NCBI RefSeq assembly: GCF_022829445.1
Contig: NZ_JAKSXY010000083.1
Span: forward strand, 1-64,000
Reading direction: 5' to 3'
DNA length: 64,000 nucleotides
From: Methylobacterium sp. J-068
Lineage (GTDB): Bacteria > Pseudomonadota > Alphaproteobacteria > Rhizobiales > Beijerinckiaceae
Under the pieces are notes generated by a model, which was given only the letters and a program-made list of their open reading frames with translations, was not told where the DNA came from and did not search any database. Positions 29,445 to 39,135 of this stretch are shown here, in pieces (position 1 is the stretch's first letter; every line of letters begins with the position of its first letter). The translations under genes and the position numbers were made by a program.

Positions 29445-30131
29445 TCAGGCCGGTTCGTCGGGCGGACGCGGCCCGGCCGGCGCGAACAGGTCCTCCGGCG
29501 GATCGATCACCACCCGTCCCCCGGCGATGTCGAGGGTCGGCACGAAGGTCTTGGTGAAGGGCAGGAGCGCGGTGGCGCCGCCGAGCGCGGGCTTGATCTC
29601 GAGGAGGTCGCCGCCGCCGTAATTCGGCACGTCCGCGACGGTGCCGAGCACGGTGCCGTCCGGATCGACCACCGTGAGGCCGACGAGGTCGGCCGTGAAG
29701 AATTCGTCCTCGTCCGCGACCGCGCCGAGGCGTTCGCGGGGCAGGTAGAGCGCGAGCCGGTTCAGGCTCTCCGCGCCGGTTCGGTCCGCGACGCCCTTCA
29801 CGCGCGCGACCAGGAGGTCGGGCGCGGCGCCGCCGGCCTGACGCACCTCGGTGAGTTCGACGCGCCGGCCGTCGCCGCCGATCAGCGGCCCGTAGGTCGC
29901 GATGGCCTGCGGATCGCCGGTGTAGGATTTCAGCCGGACCTCGCCGTTGAGGCCGTGAGCGCGTCCGAACTCGCCCATGCGGAGAAGGCTCGGATCGGTT
30001 TCCGGCAGGGCGACGTCGCCCTCCGGCTTCGGGCGATGGGCCGAGGTGGCCGCATCGTTGCCGATGCGGCCGGGCCGCGCACGGCGGCCGCCGTCACCGT
30101 GGGGGGTGTTGCCACCGGGACGGCGCGCCAT
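29445..30131 (-). CDS. rimM: Ribosome maturation factor RimM
   Basis: RimM assists 16S rRNA processing and 30S head assembly and binds S19. The product is 228 residues. An N-terminal RimM domain (about 50-140, [20 protein letters not shown]) is followed by a PRC-barrel domain (about 145-215, [40 protein letters not shown]). The first 40 residues are a low-complexity Arg/Gly/Pro extension; the start at 30131 has a GAGG-type ribosome site, but an internal start cannot be ruled out. It lies 10 bases after rpsP, in the conserved rpsP-rimM order. Confidence 0.94.
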   Translation of the reverse strand: MARRPGGNTPHGDGGRRARPGRIGNDAATSAHRPKPEGDVALPETDPSLLRMGEFGRAHGLNGEVRLKSYTGDPQAIATYGPLIGGDGRRVELTEVRQAGGAAPDLLVARVKGVADRTGAESLNRLALYLPRERLGAVADEDEFFTADLVGLTVVDPDGTVLGTVADVPNYGGGDLLEIKPALGGATALLPFTKTFVPTLDIAGGRVVIDPPEDLFAPAGPRPPDEPA

Positions 30132-30141
30132 GCCGGGGACC

Positions 30142-30504
30142 TCAGGCCGCGGCGTCTTCGGCCGGGGCAGCGGCCTTCTCGGCGCGCTTGGCGGCGCGCT
30201 CCTTGGCCTTCTCGCCCGGCTCGGCCTTCTGCGGGTTGTTACGGGCCGGACGCTTGGCGAGGCCGGCGGCGTCGAGGAAGCGCAGGACGCGGTCGGTGGG
30301 CTGAGCGCCCTTGGCGAGCCAGGACTGGATCTTGTCGGCCTCGAGCACGATGCGGGCCGGATCGTCCTTGGCCTTCATCGGGTCGTACACGCCGACCTTG
30401 TCGATGAAGCGGCCGTCGCGGGGGGCGCGGGCATCGGCGACGACGATGCGGTAATACGGGCGCTTCTTGGCGCCGCCACGGGTGAGACGGATCTTGAGGG
30501 ACAT
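30142..30504 (-). CDS. rpsP: 30S ribosomal protein S16
   Basis: S16 is a primary assembly protein of the small subunit. The product is 120 residues: the conserved domain at about 1-80 ([39 protein letters not shown]) and an Ala/Lys/Glu-rich tail typical of alphaproteobacteria. It is followed by rimM and lies 110 bases downstream of ffh; ffh-rpsP-rimM forms one reverse-strand run. The gap to ffh contains an imperfect inverted repeat. Confidence 0.97.
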   Translation of the reverse strand: MSLKIRLTRGGAKKRPYYRIVVADARAPRDGRFIDKVGVYDPMKAKDDPARIVLEADKIQSWLAKGAQPTDRVLRFLDAAGLAKRPARNNPQKAEPGEKAKERAAKRAEKAAAPAEDAAA

Positions 30505-30549
30505 GCTTGACTCCTGAAAGTGATGTGCTGGTCGTCGTGAGCGAAGAGC

Positions 30550-30603
30550 GCGTAGTGAGTAGCGAACAAGGCCGATCGGACACCCATTCGCTATTCGCTA
30601 CGC
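30550..30603. repeat. Imperfect inverted repeat between ffh and rpsP
   Basis: GCGTAGTGAGTAGCGAA (30550-30566) matches the reverse complement of TTCGCTATTCGCTACGC (30587-30603) at 15 of 17 positions, around a core containing CCGATCGG. The 'TAGCGAATAGCGAA' wording resembles dispersed intergenic repeats of Rhizobiales. It occupies most of the gap between two housekeeping genes. Confidence 0.5.
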
Positions 30604-30614
30604 CCTATCCGCCC

Positions 30615-32168
30615 CTACTTCTTCTTGCCCGGCAGGAAACCGCCGAGGCCCGGAAGGCCCTTCGGTCCGCCGAGGCCGGGCAGGCCCGGCATCTTGCCCC
30701 CGAGGCCCGGGGGCATCGGGGGGAGCTTGCCGCCGAACTGCTTCTGCATGTCGGCGATCATCTCCGGCGTCGGCTCCGGCATGCCGGGGGGCAGGCCGGG
30801 CATGCCGCCCATGCCTCCGCCGCCGCCCATGCCGAACATCGAGCCCAGCGCCTGGCCGATGCCGCGCTTGCCCGAACCCATGGCCTTCATCATGTCGGCC
30901 ATGGTCCGGTGCATCTTGAGGAGCTTGTTCAGCTCCTCCACCTTCGTCCCCGAGCCCGCCGCGATGCGCTTTTTGCGGGAATTCTTGAGGAGGTCGGGAT
31001 TCTTCCGCTCCTGCGCGGTCATCGACGAGATGATGGCGCGCTGGCGCTTGAACATCTTCTCGTCGAGGTTGGCGTTCTCGACCTGCTTCTTGATCTGGCC
31101 CATGCCCGGAAGCATGCCCATCAGGCCGCCGATGCCGCCCATCTTCTCCATCTGGGCGAGCTGCATCGACAGGTCGTCGAGGTCGAACTTGCCCTTGCGC
31201 ATCTTCTCCGCGGTGCGGAGCGCCTGCTCGTGGTCGATCGTCTCGGCCGCTTTCTCGACGAGGGAGACGATGTCGCCCATGCCGAGGATGCGGTTGGCGA
31301 CGCGGGAGGGGTGGAACTCCTCCAGGGCGTCGACCTTCTCGCCGGTGCCGACGAGCTTGATCGGCTTGCCGGTGACGGCGCGCATGGAGAGGGCGGCACC
31401 ACCGCGCGAATCGCCGTCCATCCGGGTCAGCACGATGCCGGTGACGCCGAGACGCTCGTCGAAGGCGCGGGCGGTGTTCACCGCGTCCTGGCCGGTGAGC
31501 GCGTCGGCGACGAGGAGCACCTCGTGCGGGTTGGTAGCGGCCTTGACCTCGGCCGCCTCCGCCATCAGCGCCTCGTCCAGCGTGATGCGGCCGGCGGTGT
31601 CGAGCATGACCACGTCGAAGCCGCCGAGCCGCGCCGCATCCATGGCGCGCCGGGCGATCTGCACCGCGGACTGGCCGGCCACGATCGGCAGGCTTTCGAC
31701 CTCCACCTGCTTGGCCAGGATGGCCAGCTGCTCCATCGCCGCCGGGCGGCGGGTGTCGAGGGAGGCCAGCAGCACCCGGCGCTTGTCGCGGGCGACGAGC
31801 CGGCGCGCGATCTTGGCGGTGGTGGTGGTCTTGCCCGAGCCCTGGAGGCCGACCATCAGGATGGCGACGGGGGCGGGGGCGTTGAGGTCGATGATGCCGG
31901 CTTCCGAGCCCAGCATGGCCACGAGTTCGTCGTTGACGATCTTCACGACCATCTGGCCGGGGGTGACCGACTTCAGGACGACGGCGCCGACCGCCTTCTC
32001 GCGCACCTTCTCGGTGAAGCCGCGCACCACTTCGAGGGCGACGTCGGCTTCGAGCAGCGCGCGCCGGACCTCACGCAGGGCGGCGGTGACGTCGGCCTCG
32101 GTGAGGGCGCCGCGCCGGGTCAGGCCGGAGAGGATACCGGAGAGGCGATCGGACAGGCCTTCGAACAT
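30615..32168 (-). CDS. ffh: Signal recognition particle protein Ffh
   Basis: Ffh binds 4.5S RNA and signal sequences and delivers nascent membrane proteins to FtsY. The product is 517 residues. It has the N domain (about 1-85), the GTPase G domain with P-loop GLQGSGKTTTTAKIA, DTAGRITLDEALM and TRMDGDSRGGAAL, and the methionine-rich M domain (about 330-430). A Gly/Pro/Met-rich tail with FGMGGGGGMGGMPGLPPGMP follows, longer than in E. coli. The 4.5S RNA gene was not found nearby. It is upstream of rpsP-rimM on the same strand. Confidence 0.97.
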   Translation of the reverse strand: MFEGLSDRLSGILSGLTRRGALTEADVTAALREVRRALLEADVALEVVRGFTEKVREKAVGAVVLKSVTPGQMVVKIVNDELVAMLGSEAGIIDLNAPAPVAILMVGLQGSGKTTTTAKIARRLVARDKRRVLLASLDTRRPAAMEQLAILAKQVEVESLPIVAGQSAVQIARRAMDAARLGGFDVVMLDTAGRITLDEALMAEAAEVKAATNPHEVLLVADALTGQDAVNTARAFDERLGVTGIVLTRMDGDSRGGAALSMRAVTGKPIKLVGTGEKVDALEEFHPSRVANRILGMGDIVSLVEKAAETIDHEQALRTAEKMRKGKFDLDDLSMQLAQMEKMGGIGGLMGMLPGMGQIKKQVENANLDEKMFKRQRAIISSMTAQERKNPDLLKNSRKKRIAAGSGTKVEELNKLLKMHRTMADMMKAMGSGKRGIGQALGSMFGMGGGGGMGGMPGLPPGMPEPTPEMIADMQKQFGGKLPPMPPGLGGKMPGLPGLGGPKGLPGLGGFLPGKKK

Positions 32169-32206
32169 GCGTCAGGCTCCCTGAACCGACATCGACGCGG
32201 ATCGGA

Positions 32207-32431
32207 TCACTGGTTGATGCCCGCGCTCTCGGCCCGGCGCGCCTGGAGCGCGTCCTCGAAGCCGCGAATCGCCTTGGCGAACTTGTCCCGGCACTCGGGG
32301 TTGCAGAACCCCACCACCGCGCCGTTGTAGAGGGTGAGCGAGTCGGCCGCGATCGGCTTGCCCGACCAGGGGCAGGTGTCGTTCACCGCATCCTCGATGC
32401 GCAGGGTCGTGTTCGCGGGAGCGTTGGGCAT
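32207..32431 (-). CDS. Small zinc-ribbon (YHS/TRASH-like) protein
   Basis: A 74-residue protein with two cysteine motifs: CPWSGKPI at about residue 20 and GFCNPECRDKFAKAI at about 42. The pattern resembles YHS/TRASH treble-clef metal-binding modules (CPWSGKP, a short beta strand YNGAVVGF, then CNPEC). It probably binds zinc or another divalent metal in the cytoplasm; no signal peptide is seen. Homologues are sometimes labelled glutathione S-transferase, a label the sequence does not support. It lies 38 bases upstream of ffh and may be in its transcript. Confidence 0.68.
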   Translation of the reverse strand: MPNAPANTTLRIEDAVNDTCPWSGKPIAADSLTLYNGAVVGFCNPECRDKFAKAIRGFEDALQARRAESAGINQ

Positions 32432-32686
32432 CGGGACTCGGCGACGACGGTTGAACCGGAGCGACGCCCTGTCCCCAACGCGAAACCCGCCCGAGGGCGC
32501 ATCGCGCTGTCGGGCGTTGACCTCCGGCCTCGAAGGACCGGTCGGCGTTCGTGATGACGATCAAACCGTCGTATGAATGGGAAGGCGGTTAGTCCGATGA
32601 CGCGGGCAAGTCAAGTTTTGGGATCGCCCGCCATGTCGAGGTGTCGTCCTGCTCGCAGGCACGCCGTCCCGCGCGCGGGCGCGAGC

Positions 32687-33769
32687 CTAGGGCCGGGACG
32701 CCGGCAGGGCCGGCAGGGCGTGCAAGGCCGGGTCGGCGAAAGCCATCGCCTTGAACAGGCTGCCCATGCCGCGCCGCGACGTGTCGGTGAGCCGGGTCGC
32801 CGCCGCCGTGATCGCGTCCCGCTGCGCGGGGGTCGCGTCCCGTCCCAGCCGCTCGGCGCGCTCGCGCAGGCCCAGGGCGAGGAGGAAGTCGCGCTGATCG
32901 ACCGGGCCGTGAAGCCTCGCCCCTTCGGCCGTGGCGGCACGGCCCAGGGCGGAGAAATCCACGTGGGTGGTGAGGTCGGCCGCCCCCGGCTCGGCCAGCG
33001 GGGGGACGAAGCGGTGCTCGCGCACGGCCTGGAGCGAATCGCCGAAGCCCGGCCGGGCGTGACCGTAATCGATCGCCAGCACCGCGCCGCCGCCCGCCAC
33101 GACCCGGCGGGCGAGGGCGCGTGCGAGATCGAGCGCCGCGCCCGGCAGGGTCATCAGCACGCCGTTCGGACCCGTCGCCGTGATCCGCGTGTCGGGCTCG
33201 GCCGCGAGGCCGAAGGCCAGCGCCGATCCGTCCGGCCCGAGGCCGACGAGACGCTCGAACCAGCCGCGCTCGGCGCGCTGGAACTGTCGGACGGGCAGGG
33301 CGTCGAAGAACTCGTTGGCGACCGCGATCATCGGGGCCTGCGGCAGCGTCTCGATGCGCTCGTGCCAGGTCGGCGCGGCGGCGGACAGGCGCGCGGCCTG
33401 CTCGGCCCGCAAGGTCGGGCTCGTCTCGACGAGGTGGAGCGCGGGGCGCAGGTCCGGTGCCGCGCGGGCGAGCGCGCGCAGCGCGTCCTGCATCAGGGTG
33501 CCGCGCCCTGGCCCGAGTTCCACGATCGCCAGATCGGCGGGCGCGCCCATGGCGGCCCAGGTCGCGGCGATCCAGATCCCGATCAGCTCGCCGAACATCT
33601 GGCTGATCTCGGGGGCGGTGACGAAGTCGCCGCGCGCGCCCAGCGGATCGCGGGTGCGGTAATAACCGTGGACCGGATGGCCGAGGCAGAGCCCCATGTA
33701 GCGGTCGAGCCCGATCGGACCCGAGGCCAGGATCTCGTCGCGAATCTCGGCGAAGAGCGGCGTCGTCAC
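32687..33769 (-). CDS. MidA/NDUFAF7-family SAM-dependent methyltransferase
   Basis: A 360-residue member of the COG1565 family, the bacterial relatives of NDUFAF7, which methylates an arginine of a complex I subunit. The N-terminal motif [42 protein letters not shown], motif [14 protein letters not shown], and [15 protein letters not shown] are characteristic. Residues about 230-290 ([38 protein letters not shown]) complete the fold. A role in complex I assembly is inferred from the mitochondrial relative. The ATG overlaps the lgt stop by four bases (33766-33769), so the two genes are translationally coupled. Confidence 0.88.
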   Translation of the reverse strand: MTTPLFAEIRDEILASGPIGLDRYMGLCLGHPVHGYYRTRDPLGARGDFVTAPEISQMFGELIGIWIAATWAAMGAPADLAIVELGPGRGTLMQDALRALARAAPDLRPALHLVETSPTLRAEQAARLSAAAPTWHERIETLPQAPMIAVANEFFDALPVRQFQRAERGWFERLVGLGPDGSALAFGLAAEPDTRITATGPNGVLMTLPGAALDLARALARRVVAGGGAVLAIDYGHARPGFGDSLQAVREHRFVPPLAEPGAADLTTHVDFSALGRAATAEGARLHGPVDQRDFLLALGLRERAERLGRDATPAQRDAITAAATRLTDTSRRGMGSLFKAMAFADPALHALPALPASRP

Positions 33770-34659
33770 GCGGCGTCCGCTTCAGCGGGGGGCGCCTCGG
33801 CCTCGATCGCCACGCGCGGCCGCGTCGTGCCGCGCAGGGCGAGCACGATGGCGGTGATCCCCACGAGCGCCATCGGCACGCAGAGCACCATGCCCATGGT
33901 GATCCCGCCGGTCGCCCAATCCTCGGTGCCGAACAGGTAGCCGAGCTGGCGGTCGGGCTCGCGGAAGAACTCGCAGAACGTTCGTGCGACGGCATAACCG
34001 AGGACGAAGATGCCCCCCATGAGGCCGGGCTTGCGGAAGCCGCGGGCCCGAACCGCCAGCGCCATCACGACGAAGAGCAGCGCGCCCTCCGTCGCCGCCT
34101 CGTAGAGTTGGCTCGGATGGCGGGGCAGGGGGCCGCCCGTGGGAAACACGATGGCGTAGGGAAAGTCGGGGGCGATGCGGCCCCAGAGTTCGCCGTTCAC
34201 GAAATTGGCGATGCGCCCGAAGAACAGCCCGATCGGCACCACCACGGCGGCGAGGTCGAGGAGGGTGAGGGCCTGGAGCTTGCGGGCCCGCGCGAACAGC
34301 ACCATCGCCAGGACGGCGCCGAGGAAGCCGCCGTGGAAGGACATGCCGCCGTTGCGGATGGCCAGGATCTCGATCGGGTCGGCGAGATAGAGCGGCAGGT
34401 TGTAGAACAGCACGTAGCCGATGCGGCCGCCGAGCACGACGCCGAGCGCCACCCAGACGATGAGATCGTCGATGTCGTTCAGGCTCGGGCGGCGCACCAC
34501 GCCCCAGTACCGGTCCGCCGCCACCAGCCGGCGGGCGTAGTACCAGCCGCCGAGCAGGCCGACGATGTAGGCGAGCGCGTACCACTTGATGGTGATCGGC
34601 CCGATCGCGACCGCCACCGGATCGATGGCGGGAAAGGGCAGGGCGAGGAGCGGCGGCAT
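33766..34659 (-). CDS. lgt: Prolipoprotein diacylglyceryl transferase
   Basis: Lgt transfers diacylglyceryl from phosphatidylglycerol to the lipobox cysteine of prolipoproteins, the first step of lipoprotein maturation; lnt, the last step, is at 51.4 kb. The product is 297 residues with about seven membrane segments. The family signature [11 protein letters not shown], the [14 protein letters not shown] motif and [12 protein letters not shown] are all present. ATG 34659 gives the usual [16 protein letters not shown] beginning; a second in-frame ATG at 34689 would add 10 residues. The stop overlaps the midA start. Confidence 0.95.
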   Translation of the reverse strand: MPPLLALPFPAIDPVAVAIGPITIKWYALAYIVGLLGGWYYARRLVAADRYWGVVRRPSLNDIDDLIVWVALGVVLGGRIGYVLFYNLPLYLADPIEILAIRNGGMSFHGGFLGAVLAMVLFARARKLQALTLLDLAAVVVPIGLFFGRIANFVNGELWGRIAPDFPYAIVFPTGGPLPRHPSQLYEAATEGALLFVVMALAVRARGFRKPGLMGGIFVLGYAVARTFCEFFREPDRQLGYLFGTEDWATGGITMGMVLCVPMALVGITAIVLALRGTTRPRVAIEAEAPPAEADAA

Positions 34660-34764
34660 CGGCGGTGCGTCCCGGTTGAGGCGGCGCATTGGAGCCAAGA
34701 CCACCGGAGGGTCAAGGCCGGCGGACGCCGCCGGCCCATGCCGTCGCCTCCGGGCCGGGTCCGC

Positions 34765-36915
34765 TCAGGCGGCCCGGACGGTGGCGAGGAAGCTGCCGAC
34801 TTCCGCCCGCAGGTGCTCCGACTGGCGTGAAAGATCCGAGGAGGCCCGCTGCACCCGGGCCGCCGTGGCGCCGGCCTCGTCCGCCGAACGGGCCACGGCC
34901 TCGATGTCGTGGCTCATGGCGCCGGTGCCCGACGAGGCCTGGCCCATGTTGCGCACGATCTCCTGAGTCGTCACGCCCTGCTCCTCGACGGCGGCCGCGA
35001 TGCTGCTGGTCACGACGCTCATGCCCTCGATCCGCGTCACGATACTGCGAATCGCCCCCGTGGCACCGGAGGTCGCCGTCCGGATGGCGTCGACCTGCTC
35101 GGCGATCTCCGTGGTGGCCCGGCCGGTCTGCTCGGCCAGGCTCTTCACCTCGGCGGCCACGACCGCGAAACCGCGTCCCGCCTCGCCGGCGCGCGCCGCC
35201 TCGATGGTCGCGTTCAGCGCCAGCAGGTTGGTCTGGCTGGCGATCTGCGAGACGAGGCCGACCACGTCGCCGATGCGGGTGGCGGCCTCGGAGAGCGCCT
35301 GCATGGTCGCGGCGGTGCGGCCCGCCTCCGCCACGGCATCGCTCGACATGGTCGAGGCCTGTTCCACCTGCCGGCCGATCTCGCCCACCGTGGCGCCCAG
35401 TTCCTCGGCCGCCACCGCCACGGCATTGACGTTGCTGGCGGTCTCAAGGGCCGTCGCGGCGGCGGAACTCGAGCGGCGCGCGGTGCCGGCGACCGCCTCG
35501 GTCATGCCGGTCGCGGCGCCCTGGAGGTCGGACGAGGCCTGGGTCACGGTGGCGACGATGCCGCCGACGGAGCGCTCGAAGCGGTCGGCGAGATCGCGCA
35601 GCAGGGCGCGCCGCTCGGTCTCCTGGCGCAGGCGCGCCGCCTCGGTGCTCTGGAGTTGCTGCGCCGCCTCCTCGAGCGAGATGTCGCGGATGGTGACGAC
35701 GGCGCGGGCGATGTCGCCGATCTCGTCGACCCGGCGGCTGCCCGGCACTTCGGCCAGCGTCTCGCGGCGGGCGAGGGCTTGCAGCGCCCGCGTCAGGGCG
35801 CCGAGCGGGCCGACGATCGTCCGGGCGAAGAGCAGGCCCAGGATCGCCGTGGCCGCCAGGACGGCCAATGCGGATACGGCGAGGGCCCGGGTCAGCGTAC
35901 CGACCGCCGCCAGCGTCTCGTCTTCCGCCTGCTCCGCCAGGATGGTCCAGGGGGCGCCGAGCACGAAGACCTTGTCGGTGGCGGCCATGTTCCGCCCCTG
36001 CCCGTGCGCGTAGGTGAAGGGACGGTCGCTCGCCAGGAAGGTCCGGTCGAGGCCGAGGTCCGTGGCGGGCTTGCCGGCGGTGACGGCGCGGGACAGCGGC
36101 GGATTGCTGCGCAGGAGGCCATCGGCGCCGACGGCCATGACCTGGCCGGTCTCGCCGAGCCCGCCGCGATCGGACAGGGTCCGGTCGAACAGGTCGGGCG
36201 TCAGGCGCATCACCACGAAGCCGATCCGGGCCGCGTCCTGGGCCGTTCCCATTGCGACGTTGGCCCGGCGGGCGATGGCACGGCCGATGAAGGCGGCCGG
36301 GGCGGCCGCGGCCGGGTAGGCGGCGTAATCCTCGTAGAGCGTGGCGTCGGAATTCGCCGCCTTCAGCCGTTCGACCAGACGGGCGAGGCCCGTGCGGCCG
36401 AGATCCGGCTCCGCGAGGGCATAGCCGAAATCGGCTCCCTTGGTGGTGGTGTAGACGATCCGGCCGTCCTCGGACACGAAGACGAGGTCGGCGTAGCCCG
36501 GGCGGTCGAGAAGCTTGCGGGCCACCTCCTGAACCTTGGCGTGGCGGCGTCCGTACATCGTCCCGGGGGCCTCGGCCCCCAGGCGCGCCTCGAGGGTGGC
36601 GCCGGCCGTATAGGTGCCGACGAGCTGCGCGAAATCCGCCCTGGCAGGGTCGAGGGCTTCGACGAGGTCGCCGAAATTGCCGCTGATCTGTGGATTGCCC
36701 GCCAGGGTCGCGAGATCGCCGGCCACCCGCTCCGCGACGAGTTCAATCCCGGTCTTTCGAGCGGAGGCGGCGAATTGCAGGCGCTCCTGCGCGGATTCGG
36801 TGAGGGCGGTCCGCGCGCTATACCAGCTCAAGCCGCCCATCACGGTCGCGCTGACGAGGGCGAGCCCCACCGTGATCGCCGGTAGGCGAAGGTTGAGACT
36901 TGTAAGGCGCGCCAT
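34765..36915 (-). CDS. Methyl-accepting chemotaxis protein (large periplasmic sensor)
   Basis: A 716-residue inner-membrane chemoreceptor. Membrane helix about 8-30; periplasmic region about 31-335, consistent with a dCache or double-PAS sensor ([36 protein letters not shown]). A second membrane helix lies at about 345-368, HAMP at about 369-425, then a coiled coil and the MA domain ([39 protein letters not shown]). No CheR pentapeptide is present; it ends [11 protein letters not shown], like the receptor at 10.9 kb, which suggests a shared origin for the cytoplasmic half. ATG 36915 is preferred over 36957, which lacks a ribosome site. Ligand unknown. Confidence 0.92.
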   Translation of the reverse strand: MARLTSLNLRLPAITVGLALVSATVMGGLSWYSARTALTESAQERLQFAASARKTGIELVAERVAGDLATLAGNPQISGNFGDLVEALDPARADFAQLVGTYTAGATLEARLGAEAPGTMYGRRHAKVQEVARKLLDRPGYADLVFVSEDGRIVYTTTKGADFGYALAEPDLGRTGLARLVERLKAANSDATLYEDYAAYPAAAAPAAFIGRAIARRANVAMGTAQDAARIGFVVMRLTPDLFDRTLSDRGGLGETGQVMAVGADGLLRSNPPLSRAVTAGKPATDLGLDRTFLASDRPFTYAHGQGRNMAATDKVFVLGAPWTILAEQAEDETLAAVGTLTRALAVSALAVLAATAILGLLFARTIVGPLGALTRALQALARRETLAEVPGSRRVDEIGDIARAVVTIRDISLEEAAQQLQSTEAARLRQETERRALLRDLADRFERSVGGIVATVTQASSDLQGAATGMTEAVAGTARRSSSAAATALETASNVNAVAVAAEELGATVGEIGRQVEQASTMSSDAVAEAGRTAATMQALSEAATRIGDVVGLVSQIASQTNLLALNATIEAARAGEAGRGFAVVAAEVKSLAEQTGRATTEIAEQVDAIRTATSGATGAIRSIVTRIEGMSVVTSSIAAAVEEQGVTTQEIVRNMGQASSGTGAMSHDIEAVARSADEAGATAARVQRASSDLSRQSEHLRAEVGSFLATVRAA

Positions 36916-37108
36916 TGCAGTCGACCGATCCGTTCGTGGGATCTCAGTCTCACACATACGTGCTAAAAATTTTTGAACCTTCCGGGCGGATGCAACTTAC
37001 TCGCGCGGCCCCGTGCCGACGCGCGGGGGCGCTGCGGCCCGGGCTCCATCGCCTCATTCTGACCGGCATGGCGAACGGCGCGAACGGGGGACGTGGCCCG
37101 TCCGATCG

Positions 37109-38650
37109 TCAGGCGGCGGACCGATCCGACGCGCGGCCATCGTCGAGGAACATCCGGTAGGCCGGATTGTCGGTCTCGTCGAAGCACGGATAGTGCAGCG
37201 CCTCGATCGCCGCGTCGAAGCGGGCGCGCTCGGCCGGCGGGACGTCGATGCCCGCGAGCACGCGGCCGTAATCCGCCCCGTGGTTGCGGTAATGGAACAG
37301 AGTGATGTCGAACCCCTCGCCCAGCGCGTCGAGGAACTTCATCAGCGCGCCGGGACGCTCCGGGAACTGGAAGCGGTAGAGCCGCTCGTTGGCGAGCCCC
37401 GTGGCGCGGCCGCCCACCATGTAGCGGATATGCACCTTGGCCATCTCGTTGTCGCTCATGTCGACGGCCCGGTAGCCGGCGGCGTTGAGCGATTCGATGA
37501 GCGCGTGCTTCTCTCGCAGGCCGCCCGCGAGGTTGATGCCGACGAAGATCTGCGCGTCGGCGGATTCGGCGTGGCGGTAGTTGAACTCGGTGATCGCGCG
37601 GGGGCCCAGCGTCTGGATGAAGGACCGGTAGGCGCCCGGACGCTCGGGGATGGTGACGCCGAGCAGGACCTCGCGCTGCTCGCCGATCTCGGAGCGCTCG
37701 GCGATGTGGCGCAGGCGGTCGAAATTGAGATTGGCGCCGCTCGAGATCGCCACCAGCGTGCCGCTGCCCGCGCCCTCGCGGGCCGCGTAGGCCTTGGCCC
37801 CGGCCAGCGCGAGCGCGCCCGAGGGCTCGGAGATCGCCCGCGTGTCGTCGAAGATGTCCTTGACCGCCGCGCACATCGCGTCGGTGTCGACGGTGATGAC
37901 CTCGTCGAGGAACTCGCGGCAGAGCCGGAAGGTCTCGGCGCCGGCCTCGCGCACGGCGACGCCGTCGGCGAAGAGCCCGACGCTGGGCAGCACCACCCGC
38001 TTCCCCGCCGCCAGCGCCGCCGCCATGCAGGCGGCATCGTCCGGCTCCACGCCGATCACCTTGGTCTCGGGCCGCAGGTACTTCACGAACGTGGCGATCC
38101 CGGCCGCGAGTCCGCCGCCGCCGATGGGCACGAAGATGGCCTCGATCGGCCCGGAATGCTGGGTCAGGATCTCCATCCCGATCGTGCCCTGGCCGGCGAT
38201 CACGTCCGGATCGTCGAAGGGATGGAGGAAGGTCAGCCCCTCCGCGGCCTCCAGTTCGCGGGCACGGCCCAGGGCCTCGTCGAAGGTATCGCCGAACAGC
38301 ACCACCTCGGCGCCCCGCGCCCGGCAGGCATCGACCTTGATCGCCGGGGTGGTGCGCGGCATCACGATCACGGCGCGTACGTTCAGCCGGGCGGCGGCCA
38401 GCGCCACGCCCTGCGCATGGTTGCCGGCCGAGGCGCAGACGACGCCCTGGGCCAGCAGCACGGGATCGAGACCCGACATTTTGTTGTAGGCACCCCGCAG
38501 CTTGAACGAGAACACCGGCTGCAGGTCCTCGCGCTTCAGCAGCACCGGACGGCCGAGGCGCGCCGACATGCGCGGCATCGGATCGAGCGGGCTCTCGATG
38601 GCCACATCGTAGACGCGGGCGGTGAGGATCTTGCGGATGTAATCGGTCAA
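37109..38650 (-). CDS. ilvA: Threonine ammonia-lyase (threonine deaminase), biosynthetic
   Basis: IlvA converts L-threonine to 2-oxobutyrate and ammonia, the first step of isoleucine synthesis. The product is 513 residues, the length of the biosynthetic enzyme. The PLP lysine is in VFSFKLRGAYNKM, the phosphate-binding loop is IGGGGLAAGIATF, and SSGANLNFDRLRH follows. Residues about 325-500 form two ACT-like regulatory domains (RPGAYRSFIQTLGPRAITEF and FPERPGALMKFLDALGEGF), so isoleucine feedback control is expected. No isoleucine-biosynthesis neighbours are adjacent. Confidence 0.95.
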   Translation of the reverse strand: MTDYIRKILTARVYDVAIESPLDPMPRMSARLGRPVLLKREDLQPVFSFKLRGAYNKMSGLDPVLLAQGVVCASAGNHAQGVALAAARLNVRAVIVMPRTTPAIKVDACRARGAEVVLFGDTFDEALGRARELEAAEGLTFLHPFDDPDVIAGQGTIGMEILTQHSGPIEAIFVPIGGGGLAAGIATFVKYLRPETKVIGVEPDDAACMAAALAAGKRVVLPSVGLFADGVAVREAGAETFRLCREFLDEVITVDTDAMCAAVKDIFDDTRAISEPSGALALAGAKAYAAREGAGSGTLVAISSGANLNFDRLRHIAERSEIGEQREVLLGVTIPERPGAYRSFIQTLGPRAITEFNYRHAESADAQIFVGINLAGGLREKHALIESLNAAGYRAVDMSDNEMAKVHIRYMVGGRATGLANERLYRFQFPERPGALMKFLDALGEGFDITLFHYRNHGADYGRVLAGIDVPPAERARFDAAIEALHYPCFDETDNPAYRMFLDDGRASDRSAA

Positions 38651-38786
38651 GGAGACACGGGCTCCGGTGATGCGGTTGTGCGGTTGGCTGTCGCCCGCAC
38701 ATAGGCGCTCGGCGCGCGAGAAGCGAGCGCGGGCGGATCGGCCGCCTCGTGCTTACGCGCGACGAGCGCCGTCTCGGGATATCCGT

Positions 38787-39134
38787 TCAGACCAGCCGCT
38801 CGATCAGCGCCGCGATCCAGACCAGGGCCGCGATGCCCTGCGCCGAGAACGTGCCGGCCGAGGCCAAGTCCTTGACGATGCCGATCCGCGGGTGGTGGTC
38901 CGGATGGAGATGGTCGCACAGCTTCTCGATCGCGGTGTTCAGGAACTCGGCGCACAGCATCAGGAGCAGGCTCGCCAGCAGCGCCACCCGCACCCAGAGG
39001 GTGGCGCCCAGCAGCAGCGCCAGCGGCGCGCCGAGGAGGAGGAGCACGAGTTCGAGCCGGATCGCGCGCTCGGTGCGGGCCCCGTGCGCGAGGCCGCGCC
39101 AGGAATTCAGGAAGGCGAGGTAGAGGGCGTGCAT
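38787..39134 (-). CDS. dgkA: Diacylglycerol kinase (prokaryotic DgkA)
   Basis: DgkA phosphorylates diacylglycerol to phosphatidate and recycles lipid after osmoregulated glucan or lipoprotein synthesis. The product is 115 residues with three membrane helices. The catalytic segment is CAEFLNTAIEKLCDHLHP, with the essential Glu and Asn of the E. coli AE-x-x-NTAIE motif. It lies one base downstream of the AbrB-type permease stop and is likely co-transcribed with it. Confidence 0.93.
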   Translation of the reverse strand: MHALYLAFLNSWRGLAHGARTERAIRLELVLLLLGAPLALLLGATLWVRVALLASLLLMLCAEFLNTAIEKLCDHLHPDHHPRIGIVKDLASAGTFSAQGIAALVWIAALIERLV

Positions 39135-39135
39135 C

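Noticed and set aside
34716..34736. GGCCGGCGG/CCGCCGGCC hairpin as a terminator of the second chemoreceptor
   Set aside because: Stem is perfect, but no T-run follows on the reverse strand and such stems are common by chance in GC-rich gaps.
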